Assembly (NCBI RefSeq): GCF_023072615.1
Contig: NZ_JAKNRW010000002.1
Coordinates: forward strand, 1 to 64,000
Direction of reading: 5' to 3'
DNA from: Pseudomonas violetae
Lineage (GTDB): Bacteria > Pseudomonadota > Gammaproteobacteria > Pseudomonadales > Pseudomonadaceae
DNA length: 64,000 nt
Made by a program: the position numbers and the translations under genes. A model generated the notes under the pieces. The model searched no databases. It was not told the DNA's origin and saw only the letters and a program-made list of their open reading frames with translations. Of this stretch, positions 1 through 8,431 are shown piece after piece (position 1 is the stretch's first letter; every line of letters begins with the position of its first letter).

Positions 1-120
1 CTCGGCTTGCTTGAGAATGGCCATGATTTGGCTGTCTGAAAAACGTGATCTCTTCACGCAAAATTTCCTTGATCCGATTAGGAGAAAATTCTACTTCTGG
101 TGAGTATTTTTTTCAGGGGG
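1..120 (-). mobile_element. IS3-family element, left part (5' end of orfA)
   Basis: Read on the minus strand, a GTG at 57 preceded by AAGGA opens a frame beginning VKRSRFSDSQIMAILKQAE and running off the window. This is the characteristic N-terminus of IS3-family OrfA, the helix-turn-helix subunit that helps make the OrfAB transposase. The element end must lie near 112-121, in a C-rich/A-rich stretch (CCCCCCTGAAAA on the minus strand), because plus-strand M20 amidohydrolase coding sequence starts immediately after it. The exact inverted repeat and target duplication cannot be fixed because the other end is outside the window. Confidence 0.8.
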
Positions 121-430
121 GATTACCTACACGCACGAATTTGCGCCAACCGTGAACTGGGAACAGTGCACGCCGATTGCAGTTGAAGCCGCGACAAAAA
201 TTGTGGGTGCTGACAAGGTGAATGCTGAAGTACATCCGATGATGATCTCGGAAGACTTTGGTGCCTTTCTGCGAGTCGTGCCAGGCAATTTCGTATTCAT
301 CGGCAACGGTGAATCCAACGCGACAGGCGGAATCCCTCTTCATAACTCGAAGTACGATTTCAACGATGATGTACTGACTACCGGTGCACGTTATTTCGCC
401 GAAGTGGTACGCACCGGTCTTGCGCGCTAA
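120..430 (+). pseudogene. M20-family amidohydrolase, C-terminal fragment
   Basis: The frame from about 120 reads ITYTHEFAPTVNWEQCTPIA, then MMISEDFGAFL and GNGES, ending at TAA 430. These match the C-terminal third of M20D amidohydrolases of the hippurate hydrolase / IAA-amino acid hydrolase type, including the SEDF metal-site segment. Full-length members have about 380-400 residues; only about 103 remain. The N-terminal part with most metal ligands is missing because an IS3-family element abuts the break, so no functional enzyme can be made here. A GTG at 152 could start an 92-residue peptide, but it lacks the fold. Confidence 0.8.
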
Positions 431-967
431 GCATTGAGTAAGAAGCCCGCGTGCTACCTCCCCCGCGACGATGAAAAAAGCAGGGGTTCAGAGCAGCATT
501 TCTGAACCCCACACAACCCCTGCCATGTTCCGCGCACTTTCCTAACCTCTTTCGCTGCTAGAAAAAGGTTAGGGATCGAGTGAAGAAAAGTGAAAGACCG
601 CCGCGTGCCTTATTTCATCAGTCTCCCGCGCCACCTGCAGCGACAATGAACTGAACAGAATTGATTAAAACCTGATGATTCAAGAACAAAGTTGCGTTTT
701 CACAACCAATTACAAAATAGAAATGAGAAACCCGCGAGATATCATTTCACCAGCTAGATGGAATGAGACTGTGTCTTGCGGGATAGGAGGCAAGGCAATG
801 CCTCACCTTGAAATGCTTTGAGAACTTAAAAATGCAATTAAGTGGTGACTTTACGAACCTCTATCCCAGAATTTTCGGACTAATGCAGCCCGTGGAACTG
901 ATCTTCCAGTAATCCTCCAGCGCCACTGTTCTGCCTATAGGAGCAGAGGTACCCTTTTGCCAAAAAT
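431..967. other. gene-free stretch before the diaminopropionate ammonia-lyase gene
   Basis: No convincing coding sequence is seen on either strand over about 540 bases. It contains one strong hairpin (474-510, listed separately) and presumably the promoter of the gene at 980. I could not single out a convincing -35/-10 pair. Confidence 0.5.
474..510 (-). terminator. hairpin terminator
   Basis: GGGGTTCAGA (483-492) pairs perfectly with TCTGAACCCC (501-510) around an 8-base loop. A run of six A at 474-479 becomes a T-run after the stem when read on the minus strand, so a classic rho-independent terminator faces left. On the plus strand the hairpin sits 50 bases after the amidohydrolase stop but lacks a following T-run. 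Confidence 0.6.
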
Positions 968-979
968 TTGGAGCAATCA

Positions 980-2212
980 ATGCTTATCGCTAACGAAAAC
1001 GCAACTCACAAAGCCTATCCGAACGTGCTTCAACAGATCCTGAGCATCGAGAAAGCAGCCGAAAGTCGCAGTTGGCTTTCTCAGTGGGACGGAATAAACC
1101 CGGGCGCCACCCCCTTGGTAAAATTGCCGGCGTTGGCCACCGCCCTAGGGGTGGGTGAGCTTTGGGTAAAAGACGAATCAGCTCGCTCCGAACTTGGCAG
1201 CTTTAAGGCACTGGGTGCGCCAATCGCACTGGTACGCTTGATCCTGCGTGTGTTCCCAGAGCAACGCTTTGAAGCTAATAGCCTGTTGTCTGGCGAATAC
1301 AGACAAGCGCTCGCGGATTTCACGGTGATTAGCGCGACGGATGGTAACCATGGACGGGGCCTGGCTGCTGCTGCCAAAAGCATCGGCTGTCGTTGCGTTA
1401 TCGTTCTTCACGCCAATGTGAGCATTGAGCGTGAAGAGGCGATTGCTGCTTATGGTGCCGAGATCGTGCGTATTGCGGGCAACTACGATGAATCGGTTGA
1501 GAAAGCGGCCTCTATCGCGGTTGAGAACGAGTGGACTGTAGTTTCGGACACTTCCTACGAGGGCTATGAAGAAATCCCCCGTGACGTAATGCAAGGGTAC
1601 GGCACCATTGCAGCAGAAATCGTTGAGCAAACGCCTCAGGCAGGCCCTAACGAATCAGCCTTCACGCATGTTTTCCTTCAGGGCGGCGTAGGTGGTCTTG
1701 CAGCAGGTATCGCAAGCTACTTCTGGGAGGTTTACGGCGCCCAACGTCCAGCCTTCATCATGGTTGAACCTCAACAGGCTGACTGTTTGTACCAGAGCGC
1801 TCTCAGCGGCGATGCCGCAAAGTCGGAGGGTTCTGTGGACTCGGTCATGGCCGGTCTTGCCTGTGGCGAAACCTCGCCTTTGGCTTGGAAGTTTCTGAAG
1901 GAAAGCGTTGATCACTTCATGACTATTGAAGACGGCGCGGCTGTCGACGCAATGCGCATTCTCGCGTCAGGCAAGAACCAGGACATCCCACTGGTAGCCG
2001 GCGAATCCGCTGTTGCCGGCCTTGCGGGCCTCATCCAAATCCTCAAATCCCCAATCCTTGCAGCCGACGTAAGCATCGATGCCAATTCTCGCATTCTGCT
2101 TATCAGCACCGAGGGCGCTACAGCTCCGTCGGTATACGCCGAGCTCGTTGGAGAGACAGCAGAAGTTGTACTGCACCGCCAAAAAGCCTGGCACTCGCGC
2201 GACGTTGCCTGA
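980..2212 (+). CDS. dpaL: diaminopropionate ammonia-lyase family PLP enzyme
   Basis: Predicted fold-type II PLP enzyme that converts 2,3-diaminopropionate (D or L) to pyruvate and two ammonia molecules, in the cytosol. Seen: KDESARSELGSFKALG, with the Schiff-base lysine at about residue 76; the ATDGNHGRG segment; and the glycine-rich phosphate-binding loop QGGVGGLAAG. The length, 410 residues, is normal for YgeX/DpaL. A longer frame opens at TTG 968, but ATG 980 has GGAG seven bases upstream, so I prefer 980. In enterobacteria the family is often beside M20 peptidases, and an M20 fragment lies just upstream here. Some members act on other amino acids, so the exact substrate is inferred. Confidence 0.88.
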   Translation: MLIANENATHKAYPNVLQQILSIEKAAESRSWLSQWDGINPGATPLVKLPALATALGVGELWVKDESARSELGSFKALGAPIALVRLILRVFPEQRFEANSLLSGEYRQALADFTVISATDGNHGRGLAAAAKSIGCRCVIVLHANVSIEREEAIAAYGAEIVRIAGNYDESVEKAASIAVENEWTVVSDTSYEGYEEIPRDVMQGYGTIAAEIVEQTPQAGPNESAFTHVFLQGGVGGLAAGIASYFWEVYGAQRPAFIMVEPQQADCLYQSALSGDAAKSEGSVDSVMAGLACGETSPLAWKFLKESVDHFMTIEDGAAVDAMRILASGKNQDIPLVAGESAVAGLAGLIQILKSPILAADVSIDANSRILLISTEGATAPSVYAELVGETAEVVLHRQKAWHSRDVA

Positions 2213-2391
2213 TCCTCTAACGGAATACGTGACTTCTCGAATGGTGAGGGGCCTATCTCAATTCTACGGATTCGACTATAAGCGCGAGCCGGAGGACGGA
2301 GGTGCTACTAGCCTTAAGCTTGATGATTATCCGGATCTAAACACGTGCCACTGAGAATCTACAGGCGGGAACGGCTTGCCGGCTCATAGCA

Positions 2392-2649
2392 ATGGAGACC
2401 ACACGTGAAAAAAAGCCACCTATGAGAATCTTGATAGAAGAATGGGATGGTGACGGTGCAATTCGAATTCCCGATGAGGCGTTGCAGGAGCTGGAGCTTG
2501 ATGTTGGCGACTCGCTGTATTTGATAGAGGAATTTGTCGGCAACACGCGATGCCTTGTCTTATCAAAAAAGCCTCAGATCGCGGATCGAATAGGCGAGCT
2601 CACTGAAGCCTGGAATAGCGAACAGCGCGGCAGCCTCGAAGACAAATGA
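2392..2649 (+). CDS. AbrB/MazE-like small DNA-binding protein
   Basis: An 85-residue protein whose core MRILIEEWDGDGAIRIPDEALQ, then LELDVGDSLYL, resembles the swapped-hairpin SpoVT/AbrB fold of MazE-type antitoxins. ATG 2422 (MRILIEEW) is an equally good start, since family members usually begin right at this motif; neither start has a strong ribosome site. No MazF-like toxin gene follows: the next 400 bases are non-coding or degenerate, so this is an orphan antitoxin-like regulator or a leftover of a toxin-antitoxin pair. DNA binding and the lack of a partner are inferences. Confidence 0.6.
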   Translation: METTREKKPPMRILIEEWDGDGAIRIPDEALQELELDVGDSLYLIEEFVGNTRCLVLSKKPQIADRIGELTEAWNSEQRGSLEDK

Positions 2650-2758
2650 GGAAACCATAATATGCTTCGCTGAACCAGTACATCAGGCTGAACTTCAGAG
2701 TCCTCCGCCAAGTCGAAAACGCATACCTGGACACATCACCTGAAGGCGCGAGATCGAG

Positions 2759-2782
2759 CCGGGCTTAAGCCCGAAGGAGCGA
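2759..2782. repeat. 24-bp repeat, copy 1
   Basis: The repeat is built around the palindrome GGGCTTAAGCCC followed by GAAGGAGCGA. An identical 24-base copy occurs at 18152-18175, also in a non-coding stretch and in the same orientation. The palindrome plus short conserved tail and the extragenic location resemble a REP-type element, but only two copies are visible here. Confidence 0.65.
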
Positions 2783-2903
2783 CCTCTACATTGACGTCAC
2801 TTCACACCACAGCTTAGCTATGGCTGCCATGCGGAATGAACGCGAATCGAATCGCCATATCCTGTGGGGTTATGTGATTGCAGCTAGAGCCCGAACGCCA
2901 GTT

Positions 2904-2954
2904 TCAGTTCACTCGGTTGCGCCCGCTGCGCTTGGCTAGATAGAGCGCATCATC
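2904..2954 (-). pseudogene. GGDEF-domain C-terminal remnant
   Basis: Seventeen codons on the minus strand read DDALYLAKRSGRNRVN and a stop. This is the conserved last helix of diguanylate cyclase domains (ALYxAKxxGRNR). A stop codon precedes it in frame and no other part of the domain is seen, so it is only a scar of a deleted gene. Confidence 0.55.
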
Positions 2955-3052
2955 TTAAGCGCTCCATAAACCCCACCTGCACATGAAGCGCCGATTCAAG
3001 GATGCTGAGCTCCCATTTCTCGCTCGGATCGACCGATCCGCCGGACGATCTG

Positions 3053-3432
3053 TTAGTCGTTACGTGTCTGTTCAAGACGCTTATCAAGCTCGCTTGGCGG
3101 CAAGTTCGGCGTCGAGTGAAGCGTCAGCCAGACGGCCCGCAGAATGTTGATCGCGGCCATGTTCAGGTGTTGTTCGCGGCGTGCAGGGCCAGTTCGGCTG
3201 CCAGGCGCTTGTCGGCAGCACTGAGGTGCGCCGTTTTGTGGGTCATGTCCGCATCGACGTTGGCCAACAGCCCCTGGAGTTCCTGCACCGCCTGATCCGA
3301 TGCCTGACGCATGTCCGCCAGTAGGCGGCTGGCTTCGGCAGGCGTCATGGCCAAGGCGCGGACGCTGCGAAAAGTCAGGCGGGCGGGCAAGGTGGCCAAA
3401 CTGAAACCCGTCGAAATTAACTTGCCAATCAT
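3053..3432 (-). pseudogene. small hypothetical protein, frameshifted
   Basis: From ATG 3432, with CAGGAG eight bases upstream, the frame reads MIGKLISTGFSLATLPARL and a helical region (TPAEASRLLADMRQASDQ). It ends early at 3163 after LALHAANNT. One base missing near 3175 restores a second frame that continues HLNMAAINILRAVWLTLH and stops at TAA 3053, giving about 126 residues. I recall conserved Pseudomonas proteins of this size and pattern, of unknown function. Sequencing error cannot be excluded, but neighbouring decay makes a real mutation plausible. Confidence 0.6.
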
Positions 3433-3543
3433 GCGAACAACTCCTGTAAACGAGTGTTTCAGCAGCGTATCAGAGTAAATCGCAAAAAAATGTCTGCTCA
3501 TCGCTTGCCAGAATCAACTCTTCGCCTCTTTTTGGCATCAAGC

Positions 3544-3604
3544 TGTTGCCGCTGACCGAAAACTGACCCAGTAAAGGCTGTTCTGCCGACTGAAAACTGA
3601 CCCA
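3544..3604 (+). repeat. IS21-type terminal repeats, remnant
   Basis: TGTTGCCGCTGACCGAAAAC followed by TGACCCA (3544-3570) is followed 15 bases later by a second partial copy, GCCGACTGAAAACTGACCCA (3585-3604). Multiple short direct repeats of this GCTGAxxGAAAACTGACCC type are typical of IS21-family ends. No transposase genes accompany it. Related sequences occur at 37151-37214 and 47045-47070. Confidence 0.6.
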
Positions 3605-3765
3605 GGTGTTCAACTGCTTCTGCTCGCTTTCCGAGCTAGCCTCACAGTACACCCTATACCTAAATATGGAGTCCGTTCGCTTTGCCTTCCCCAAGCACGA
3701 AGGCGGACAGCTGAATTATTGCTCCGCTCACAGGTAAATCCAAAAAGCGGCGAATTTTTTTTACA

Positions 3766-4662
3766 TCAAGTCGCGCACGCACGCTTGGTTGAACAGATAA
3801 CATGGCCCACACTCAGTGATTGAAAATAGCTCCTCGATATATCCGCAAATAAACTTGAGAGTGAGCCTTTCGATTTATCATGATAGGCAAGCGAAATATC
3901 TAAATTACCTATTAGTGGAAAGCCTTCAGACTCTCCCAACACACGAAGCTCGTCATGAACAGTGCTCAACAACACAGCAGATACATAACAGCCAGACGAC
4001 AAGGCCGCGAGAATCCCCGCATGGCTTGTACTATGATAACTTATCCGGTACGCCTTTTTGACTCGATTTAAAGCGTTTAATATTAAGTCTCTATCTCCGC
4101 AGCCCTTAGTAAAAAGCGCTAGAGGGACAGGATTTTTTTCAACAATTTTGCTCTCGTAAGTGCAAACCCATTTCAGGGGTTCTGAGTGAAGGAGTTCCGA
4201 CGGCACGCTCGACGGGCATCCCTGCGTCAGCACAACATCAAGCTCGCCAGCTTCATAGCTCTGCCAAATTTGACTGCTGTATCCGCAATGCACCTCGATT
4301 TCAATATCAGGAAAGCGGTCTGCACAACACTTTATAATTTCCGAGAAGTAGTTAGATGCGTAAGTATCAGACGTCCCAACTCTAACTACACCCTTGTAAG
4401 ATTTATCAGTTAATTTTGCTACTGCTTGATCATTAACTTCCAAAATTTTTATTGCATAAGCAAGCATGCTATCGCCATGAGCAGTCAGCTCCAGCATTCG
4501 CTTACCTCTAACAAAAAGATCTGAACCTAGATGGCCTTCAAGTTTTTGTATCTGCTGACTGATAGCAGATTGGACGCGGCATAACTTCTGGGATGCCTTG
4601 GAAAAACTTTTAAGCTCGGCAACGGTGACAAATGCACGTAGCTGATTCATGTCCAAATTCAT
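3766..4662 (-). CDS. LysR-family transcriptional regulator
   Basis: A 298-residue regulator with the LysR N-terminal winged helix (NQLRAFVTVAELKSFSKASQ, then QSAISQQIQKLEGHLG) and a typical effector-binding C-terminal domain. It is transcribed away from the proline-hydroxylase-like pseudogene at 4769 and the EamA exporter at 5433, which is the usual geometry for a LysR protein controlling its neighbour; the effector may be a related amino acid. Base composition here is clearly more A+T rich than in the surrounding operons, suggesting recent acquisition. The start ATG 4662 gives the normal N-terminus; an internal Met (MNQLRAF) is possible. Confidence 0.85.
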   Translation of the reverse strand: MNLDMNQLRAFVTVAELKSFSKASQKLCRVQSAISQQIQKLEGHLGSDLFVRGKRMLELTAHGDSMLAYAIKILEVNDQAVAKLTDKSYKGVVRVGTSDTYASNYFSEIIKCCADRFPDIEIEVHCGYSSQIWQSYEAGELDVVLTQGCPSSVPSELLHSEPLKWVCTYESKIVEKNPVPLALFTKGCGDRDLILNALNRVKKAYRISYHSTSHAGILAALSSGCYVSAVLLSTVHDELRVLGESEGFPLIGNLDISLAYHDKSKGSLSSLFADISRSYFQSLSVGHVICSTKRACAT

Positions 4663-4716
4663 TTTGATAGTCCATCATCACATCCCGAGATAGGGCGCAT
4701 CATAATTATTAACGCG

Positions 4717-4731
4717 TAGATAGTCAATCTA
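4717..4731. promoter_or_regulatory. candidate LysR-type operator
   Basis: TAGAT-AGTCA-ATCTA forms a 15-bp interrupted dyad in the short divergent intergenic region between the LysR gene and the next gene. Its size and position fit a LysR recognition site. It has not been matched to any known motif. Confidence 0.4.
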
Positions 4732-4768
4732 TGACTTACTATTGCAGCCTAAATTAACAGGGAGTCAA

Positions 4769-5418
4769 ATGATGGCGTCGAAGATTATCGGAAAAATCAA
4801 CATCAGCGCTTACGACTTAGAAACTGACGTTAAATATCTTAACTCGGTCACTAAGCAGCCTGAAGAATATGATGAGTTTGGCCAAGGGTATTGGAAAAAT
4901 CTTTCTGTTTATAACGCAAGCGGCGACGCATCGGACACTCAATACAGGAATACCGATAAATGCTTTCCTACTGAACATGCGAAACTTTGTCCGGGCATCC
5001 AAAATCTGGTGCAGCTGTGAATTTCGGACTGAAAAGCCGTATGTTTCTCTGCTTGGACTTCATGCATGAGGGCGAGTTTGAATATACCGATATTTTTGTT
5101 GCCCCTTCCTCGCTTGACCCCTATCGCAACTCCTTCCATATAAAACGCGAACCCTTCTCAGACATCAATAAAAAAGAGGTAATCGCCGCGACCTCAAAAA
5201 TTATCAATCGCTTTACTTTCAAAGATATAATATTCGCTCTTTCCAAATATCATTTCATTTATGATTTGCCAGTATCATCTTGCTACGACTGGATAATTAG
5301 TGCCGCAGAGCAGGCAAACAATGGCGAAATCATTAAAAAGGCTAAATCTTTGCGTCGATATCTTATTGAGAAAAGAGACATGGGTGAGCGCTACACAACA
5401 AACGACTGGAACGTGTAA
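4769..5418 (+). pseudogene. proline-hydroxylase-like Fe(II)/2-oxoglutarate oxygenase, internally deleted
   Basis: The ATG at 4769 (AGGGAG upstream) opens a frame resembling the N-terminus of cis-proline hydroxylases (YDEFGQGYWKNLSVYN, then LCPGIQNLV), which runs to a stop at 5020. In another frame, sequence from about 4993 resumes with AVNFGLKSRMFLCLDF and ends with the hydroxylase C-terminal domain (FTFKDIIFALSKYHFIYDLP, LRRYLIEKRDMGERY). Roughly 80-100 central residues, which carry the HxD...H iron ligands, are absent, and the join is out of frame. The product cannot be an active oxygenase. It lies 14 bases before the EamA gene, so the two formed an operon. Confidence 0.65.
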
Positions 5419-5432
5419 TCTGGAGCTTCGCT

Positions 5433-6323
5433 ATGAACACTTTAGAAAAATATTCACCATTACTATTTCTCTTAATGTGGAGTAGCGGAGCCATATTCGT
5501 CAAGCTAGGGCTTGAGGATGCGTCTGTTTCCGTATTCCTCACTATACGCTCCGTAGGTGCTAGTTTGGCGCTGCTTATCGTATGCGCCTTAATTGCAGGC
5601 GAGCGCGGATTAAAAGAGACATTGCTACTGCCAAAACGCTTGCTGCTACAAGCAATACTGATTGGTGTCTTGTTGCAAGTAGGCTATCAGACGGCTTACT
5701 TTTTAGCCCTCAACTACAAATTAACTCCAGGGGTTCTTGCAATAATTTTAGGCCTTCAACCAATTTTAACCCCGATATTCGCGAATGAAAAAATTGGCAA
5801 AATAGGATATTTTTATTTACTTCTTGGATTGACAGGTTTGACAATCGCTATTTTTGGGGCGCGCGACCTTGGTGCCGTAACCATGCTTGGACTGTTCTTC
5901 GGCCTGATATCTGTCATAGCTATAAGCGCCGGTTCAGTTATGCAGAAGAAGTCCGTAATCGATCCTGTTATCGCAGCTTTCTACCAAGCTCTGACCGCAT
6001 CTTGCATTTTTCTATTACTACTCCCTTTCACCGAGATAAAACTTAACTTAACTCCTACATTTATAGTTTCAGCCACATGGATGACGATTGCAGTATCAAC
6101 ATTGGCCGTATTACTTTTATTCCGTATGTTAGCGAAAAACTCAGCAAGCAAGGTCGGCGTACTTTTCTACATGGTTCCAGTAATCACAATACTTTTGGAC
6201 TACCTCACATTCGGAAATAAAGTCACTTGGATTACTATCATGGGAGCTTTATTAGTGATCGTAGCAGTAAAAGGCTTCGGAAAAGTCCAGCTTACCCCGG
6301 TCGTTCTCACATCTAAGGCTTAG
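5433..6323 (+). CDS. EamA/DMT-family transporter
   Basis: A 296-residue inner-membrane protein with about ten hydrophobic segments and the two-repeat layout of EamA drug/metabolite transporters (early LLMWSSGAIFVKLGLEDASV; second half LFFGLISVIAISAGSVMQKK). These proteins commonly export amino acids or metabolites. It follows the hydroxylase-like pseudogene by 14 bases, so the ancestral operon probably made and exported, or detoxified, a hydroxylated amino acid under the divergent LysR regulator. The gene is intact and A+T rich like its neighbours. Substrate unknown. Confidence 0.85.
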   Translation: MNTLEKYSPLLFLLMWSSGAIFVKLGLEDASVSVFLTIRSVGASLALLIVCALIAGERGLKETLLLPKRLLLQAILIGVLLQVGYQTAYFLALNYKLTPGVLAIILGLQPILTPIFANEKIGKIGYFYLLLGLTGLTIAIFGARDLGAVTMLGLFFGLISVIAISAGSVMQKKSVIDPVIAAFYQALTASCIFLLLLPFTEIKLNLTPTFIVSATWMTIAVSTLAVLLLFRMLAKNSASKVGVLFYMVPVITILLDYLTFGNKVTWITIMGALLVIVAVKGFGKVQLTPVVLTSKA

Positions 6324-6447
6324 AGCAACCACATAGTACAACTGATGCGAAAAACAGCTTGATGCGGGCGACCTCTCCTTTATTCATCTCGGCCCGCCCT
6401 TCGTTTTGCCGGAGAACTCAAAAGATCGACTCTCAATGATCTCCAAA

Positions 6448-6470
6448 AAAAGGGCCCAAAAGGCCCTTTT
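6448..6470. terminator. bidirectional terminator
   Basis: AAAAGGGCC (6448-6456) pairs with GGCCCTTTT (6462-6470) around a CAAAA loop. A-run and T-run flank the stem, so it can stop transcription of the EamA gene from the left and of mvaT from the right. Confidence 0.85.
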
Positions 6471-6485
6471 GTACTCAAACCAAAA

Positions 6486-6851
6486 TCACTTGGCCAGCCA
6501 AGACTCTACGGTGTCGGAGCCGTATTTCGCTTTCCATTCCTTCAGCGTTCGGTGGCTGCCGCCTTTGGTTTCTACGACTTCGCCGGACTCAGGATTTTTG
6601 TAGACCTTCACCTGGCGAGGCTTGCGGGTGCTGCTCTGCGACTCAGCAGCGGGGGCACGACGACCAGACTTGGGATCAAGTAGGTTGACGATGTCTCTCA
6701 AGCTGTAGCCATACTTGGCAAGTAGAGCGCGCAGCTTCGTTTCGAATTCAATTTCTTCCTTGAGGCCAGCGTCACCTTTGAGGGTTTCGAGCGCCTGGAG
6801 CTGCTCTGCTAGGTGTTTTTCGAGCTGACGAAACTCTGCGAGCTTGGACAT
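6486..6851 (-). CDS. mvaT: MvaT-type H-NS family nucleoid protein
   Basis: A 121-residue protein with an N-terminal coiled-coil oligomerisation region (SKLAEFRQLEKHLAEQLQAL) and the MvaT C-terminal DNA-binding domain (RQVKVYKNPESGEVVETKGG, then HRTLKEWKAKYG). MvaT proteins bind A+T-rich DNA in pseudomonads and silence acquired genes. It sits next to an A+T-rich acquired block (3.8-6.3 kb) that could be a target. The length is normal (about 120-125). A C-terminal remnant of a second copy lies at 55337-55440. Whether this is the main chromosomal mvaT or an accessory paralogue cannot be decided here. Confidence 0.93.
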   Translation of the reverse strand: MSKLAEFRQLEKHLAEQLQALETLKGDAGLKEEIEFETKLRALLAKYGYSLRDIVNLLDPKSGRRAPAAESQSSTRKPRQVKVYKNPESGEVVETKGGSHRTLKEWKAKYGSDTVESWLAK

Positions 6852-7000
6852 GGTTAACCTCGTAAACGATTGCTTAAAAGCATCGGACGTGCACCTCAGT
6901 GTAAGTTCGCGCGACCCGCTACTATTTTTATCAACGAGGACATCGGGCGTTGGGAGAAAGCGTCCACCCGATGTACGTCGACGACAATTACTTCGTAGGC

Positions 7001-8419
7001 TTAACCCACGTCGCTGATACAGACCACTTTGGGCTGCGTCATATCCTCATACGCAAACCGAACACCTTCGCGCCCAAGACTTCCGTACTTAAAACCACCG
7101 AAAGGCATGGCATCGAAACGATAATCGGAAGAATCATTGATCATCACACCACCCGCTTCGATTTGACGCGCTAGTTTCAAAGCCTTGGAAATATCACGTG
7201 TGAAAAGACCAGCATGCAAGCTGTACTCCGTTGCGTTGGCCAGAGCAACAGCGTCATCCAGATGGTCAAAAGGCTCCAGAATAACCACCGGAGCGAAGAC
7301 TTCCTGCTGCCAAATCGTACTGCTATGCCTCACACGCTCAAGCACGGTCGGCGCATAGCTTCCCACTTGGCGATGGTGCCCACATAGAAGGACGGCACCT
7401 TCGGCCAGTGCTTCATTTACCAATTGTTCGGTACGACGGGCCGATTGTTCCGTAATCATCGGGCCTACATCCGTTGCTCGCTCGTCAGGATCGCCCACCA
7501 CCAATGCGCGCGTTTGACTGACAAAACGCTCACGGAAATCCTCATAAATTGAGCTATGTATAAGGATGCGTTGCGTGCCGATGCAATTCTGCCCTGCCGC
7601 CCAGAAGGCACCCGACACACAGGACTCCACGGTCGGTTCGATATCACAATCTTCAAGCACAAGAACCGGGGCATTTCCTCCCAGATCCATTGCTAGCTTC
7701 TTCAACCCAGCACTACGAGCAATGGCCTCACCCGTGGCAAAACCACCCGTAAAGGAAATCATCCGAACTTCGCGAACCTCCACCAACGCTTTACCCAAGT
7801 CGACACCACCTGTAGCCGGGGTAATCACAGAGGGTGGAAGACCCGCTTTCACCAGGCATTCAACGAGCTTGAGAGCAGACAACGGCGCGAGTTCCGAGGG
7901 TTTCAGAATCACGGCATTGCCACCGGCGATTGCCGGGCCGAGTTTATGGGCGACCAAATTCAGCGGATCGTTGTAGGGAGTGATCGCGACGATAAGCCCC
8001 AACGGTTCGCGCGTGAACCAGCCTTGACGCGATTCCGATCCTTCGTAAGCCCCAAATGGAATCACTTCCCCGGCGTTACGACGCGCCTCCTCCGCCGATA
8101 GTTTCAACGTGTTCACGCAACGCTTCACTTCCTTCTCTGCTTGTCGCAGCGTTTTCCCCGCCTCTGCAACAATCAGTTTGGCAAATGCATCAGACTCAAG
8201 CTCCACACACCGGGCGGTGTCCTCAAGAATGCGCGCACGCAGGTGACGAGGCATTGCCGCACTCTCGCGCACGCCGATTCGCGCACGCTCCAGCAAGCCA
8301 GGAACTGCGGCAGCATCGAGGCAAGGAACGCTCCCTACCAAGTGACCATCGAATGGACTGAACACATCAATCTGTTTGGCTTCAACAAGCTGGATACTGG
8401 CGCTGCTGGATACGCTCAT
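7001..8419 (-). CDS. NAD(P)-dependent aldehyde dehydrogenase
   Basis: A 472-residue aldehyde dehydrogenase: cofactor-binding segment [24 protein letters not shown] motif, and catalytic cysteine in [11 protein letters not shown] at about residue 279. The position that usually carries the glutamate of the ELGG motif reads MDLGGNAP, an Asp variant found in some subfamilies. The gene starts 12 bases after the homoserine dehydrogenase stop, so the pair is co-transcribed. An attractive inference is oxidation of aspartate semialdehyde, made by the dehydrogenase from homoserine, to aspartate; lactaldehyde- or phosphonoacetaldehyde-type substrates remain possible. Confidence 0.85.
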   Translation of the reverse strand: MSVSSSASIQLVEAKQIDVFSPFDGHLVGSVPCLDAAAVPGLLERARIGVRESAAMPRHLRARILEDTARCVELESDAFAKLIVAEAGKTLRQAEKEVKRCVNTLKLSAEEARRNAGEVIPFGAYEGSESRQGWFTREPLGLIVAITPYNDPLNLVAHKLGPAIAGGNAVILKPSELAPLSALKLVECLVKAGLPPSVITPATGGVDLGKALVEVREVRMISFTGGFATGEAIARSAGLKKLAMDLGGNAPVLVLEDCDIEPTVESCVSGAFWAAGQNCIGTQRILIHSSIYEDFRERFVSQTRALVVGDPDERATDVGPMITEQSARRTEQLVNEALAEGAVLLCGHHRQVGSYAPTVLERVRHSSTIWQQEVFAPVVILEPFDHLDDAVALANATEYSLHAGLFTRDISKALKLARQIEAGGVMINDSSDYRFDAMPFGGFKYGSLGREGVRFAYEDMTQPKVVCISDVG

Positions 8420-8431
8420 GACTAGCTCCTG

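Larger units (their letters stand above)
2650..3052. other. intergenic debris
   Basis: There is no intact gene. The stretch holds one copy of a palindromic repeat (2759-2782) and a tiny fragment of a GGDEF domain on the minus strand (2904-2954). The rest shows no recognisable feature. Confidence 0.5.

Noticed and set aside
3470..3694. 74-codon minus-strand frame
   Set aside because: It is built mainly from IS21-type terminal repeat sequence and has no protein similarity that I can see.
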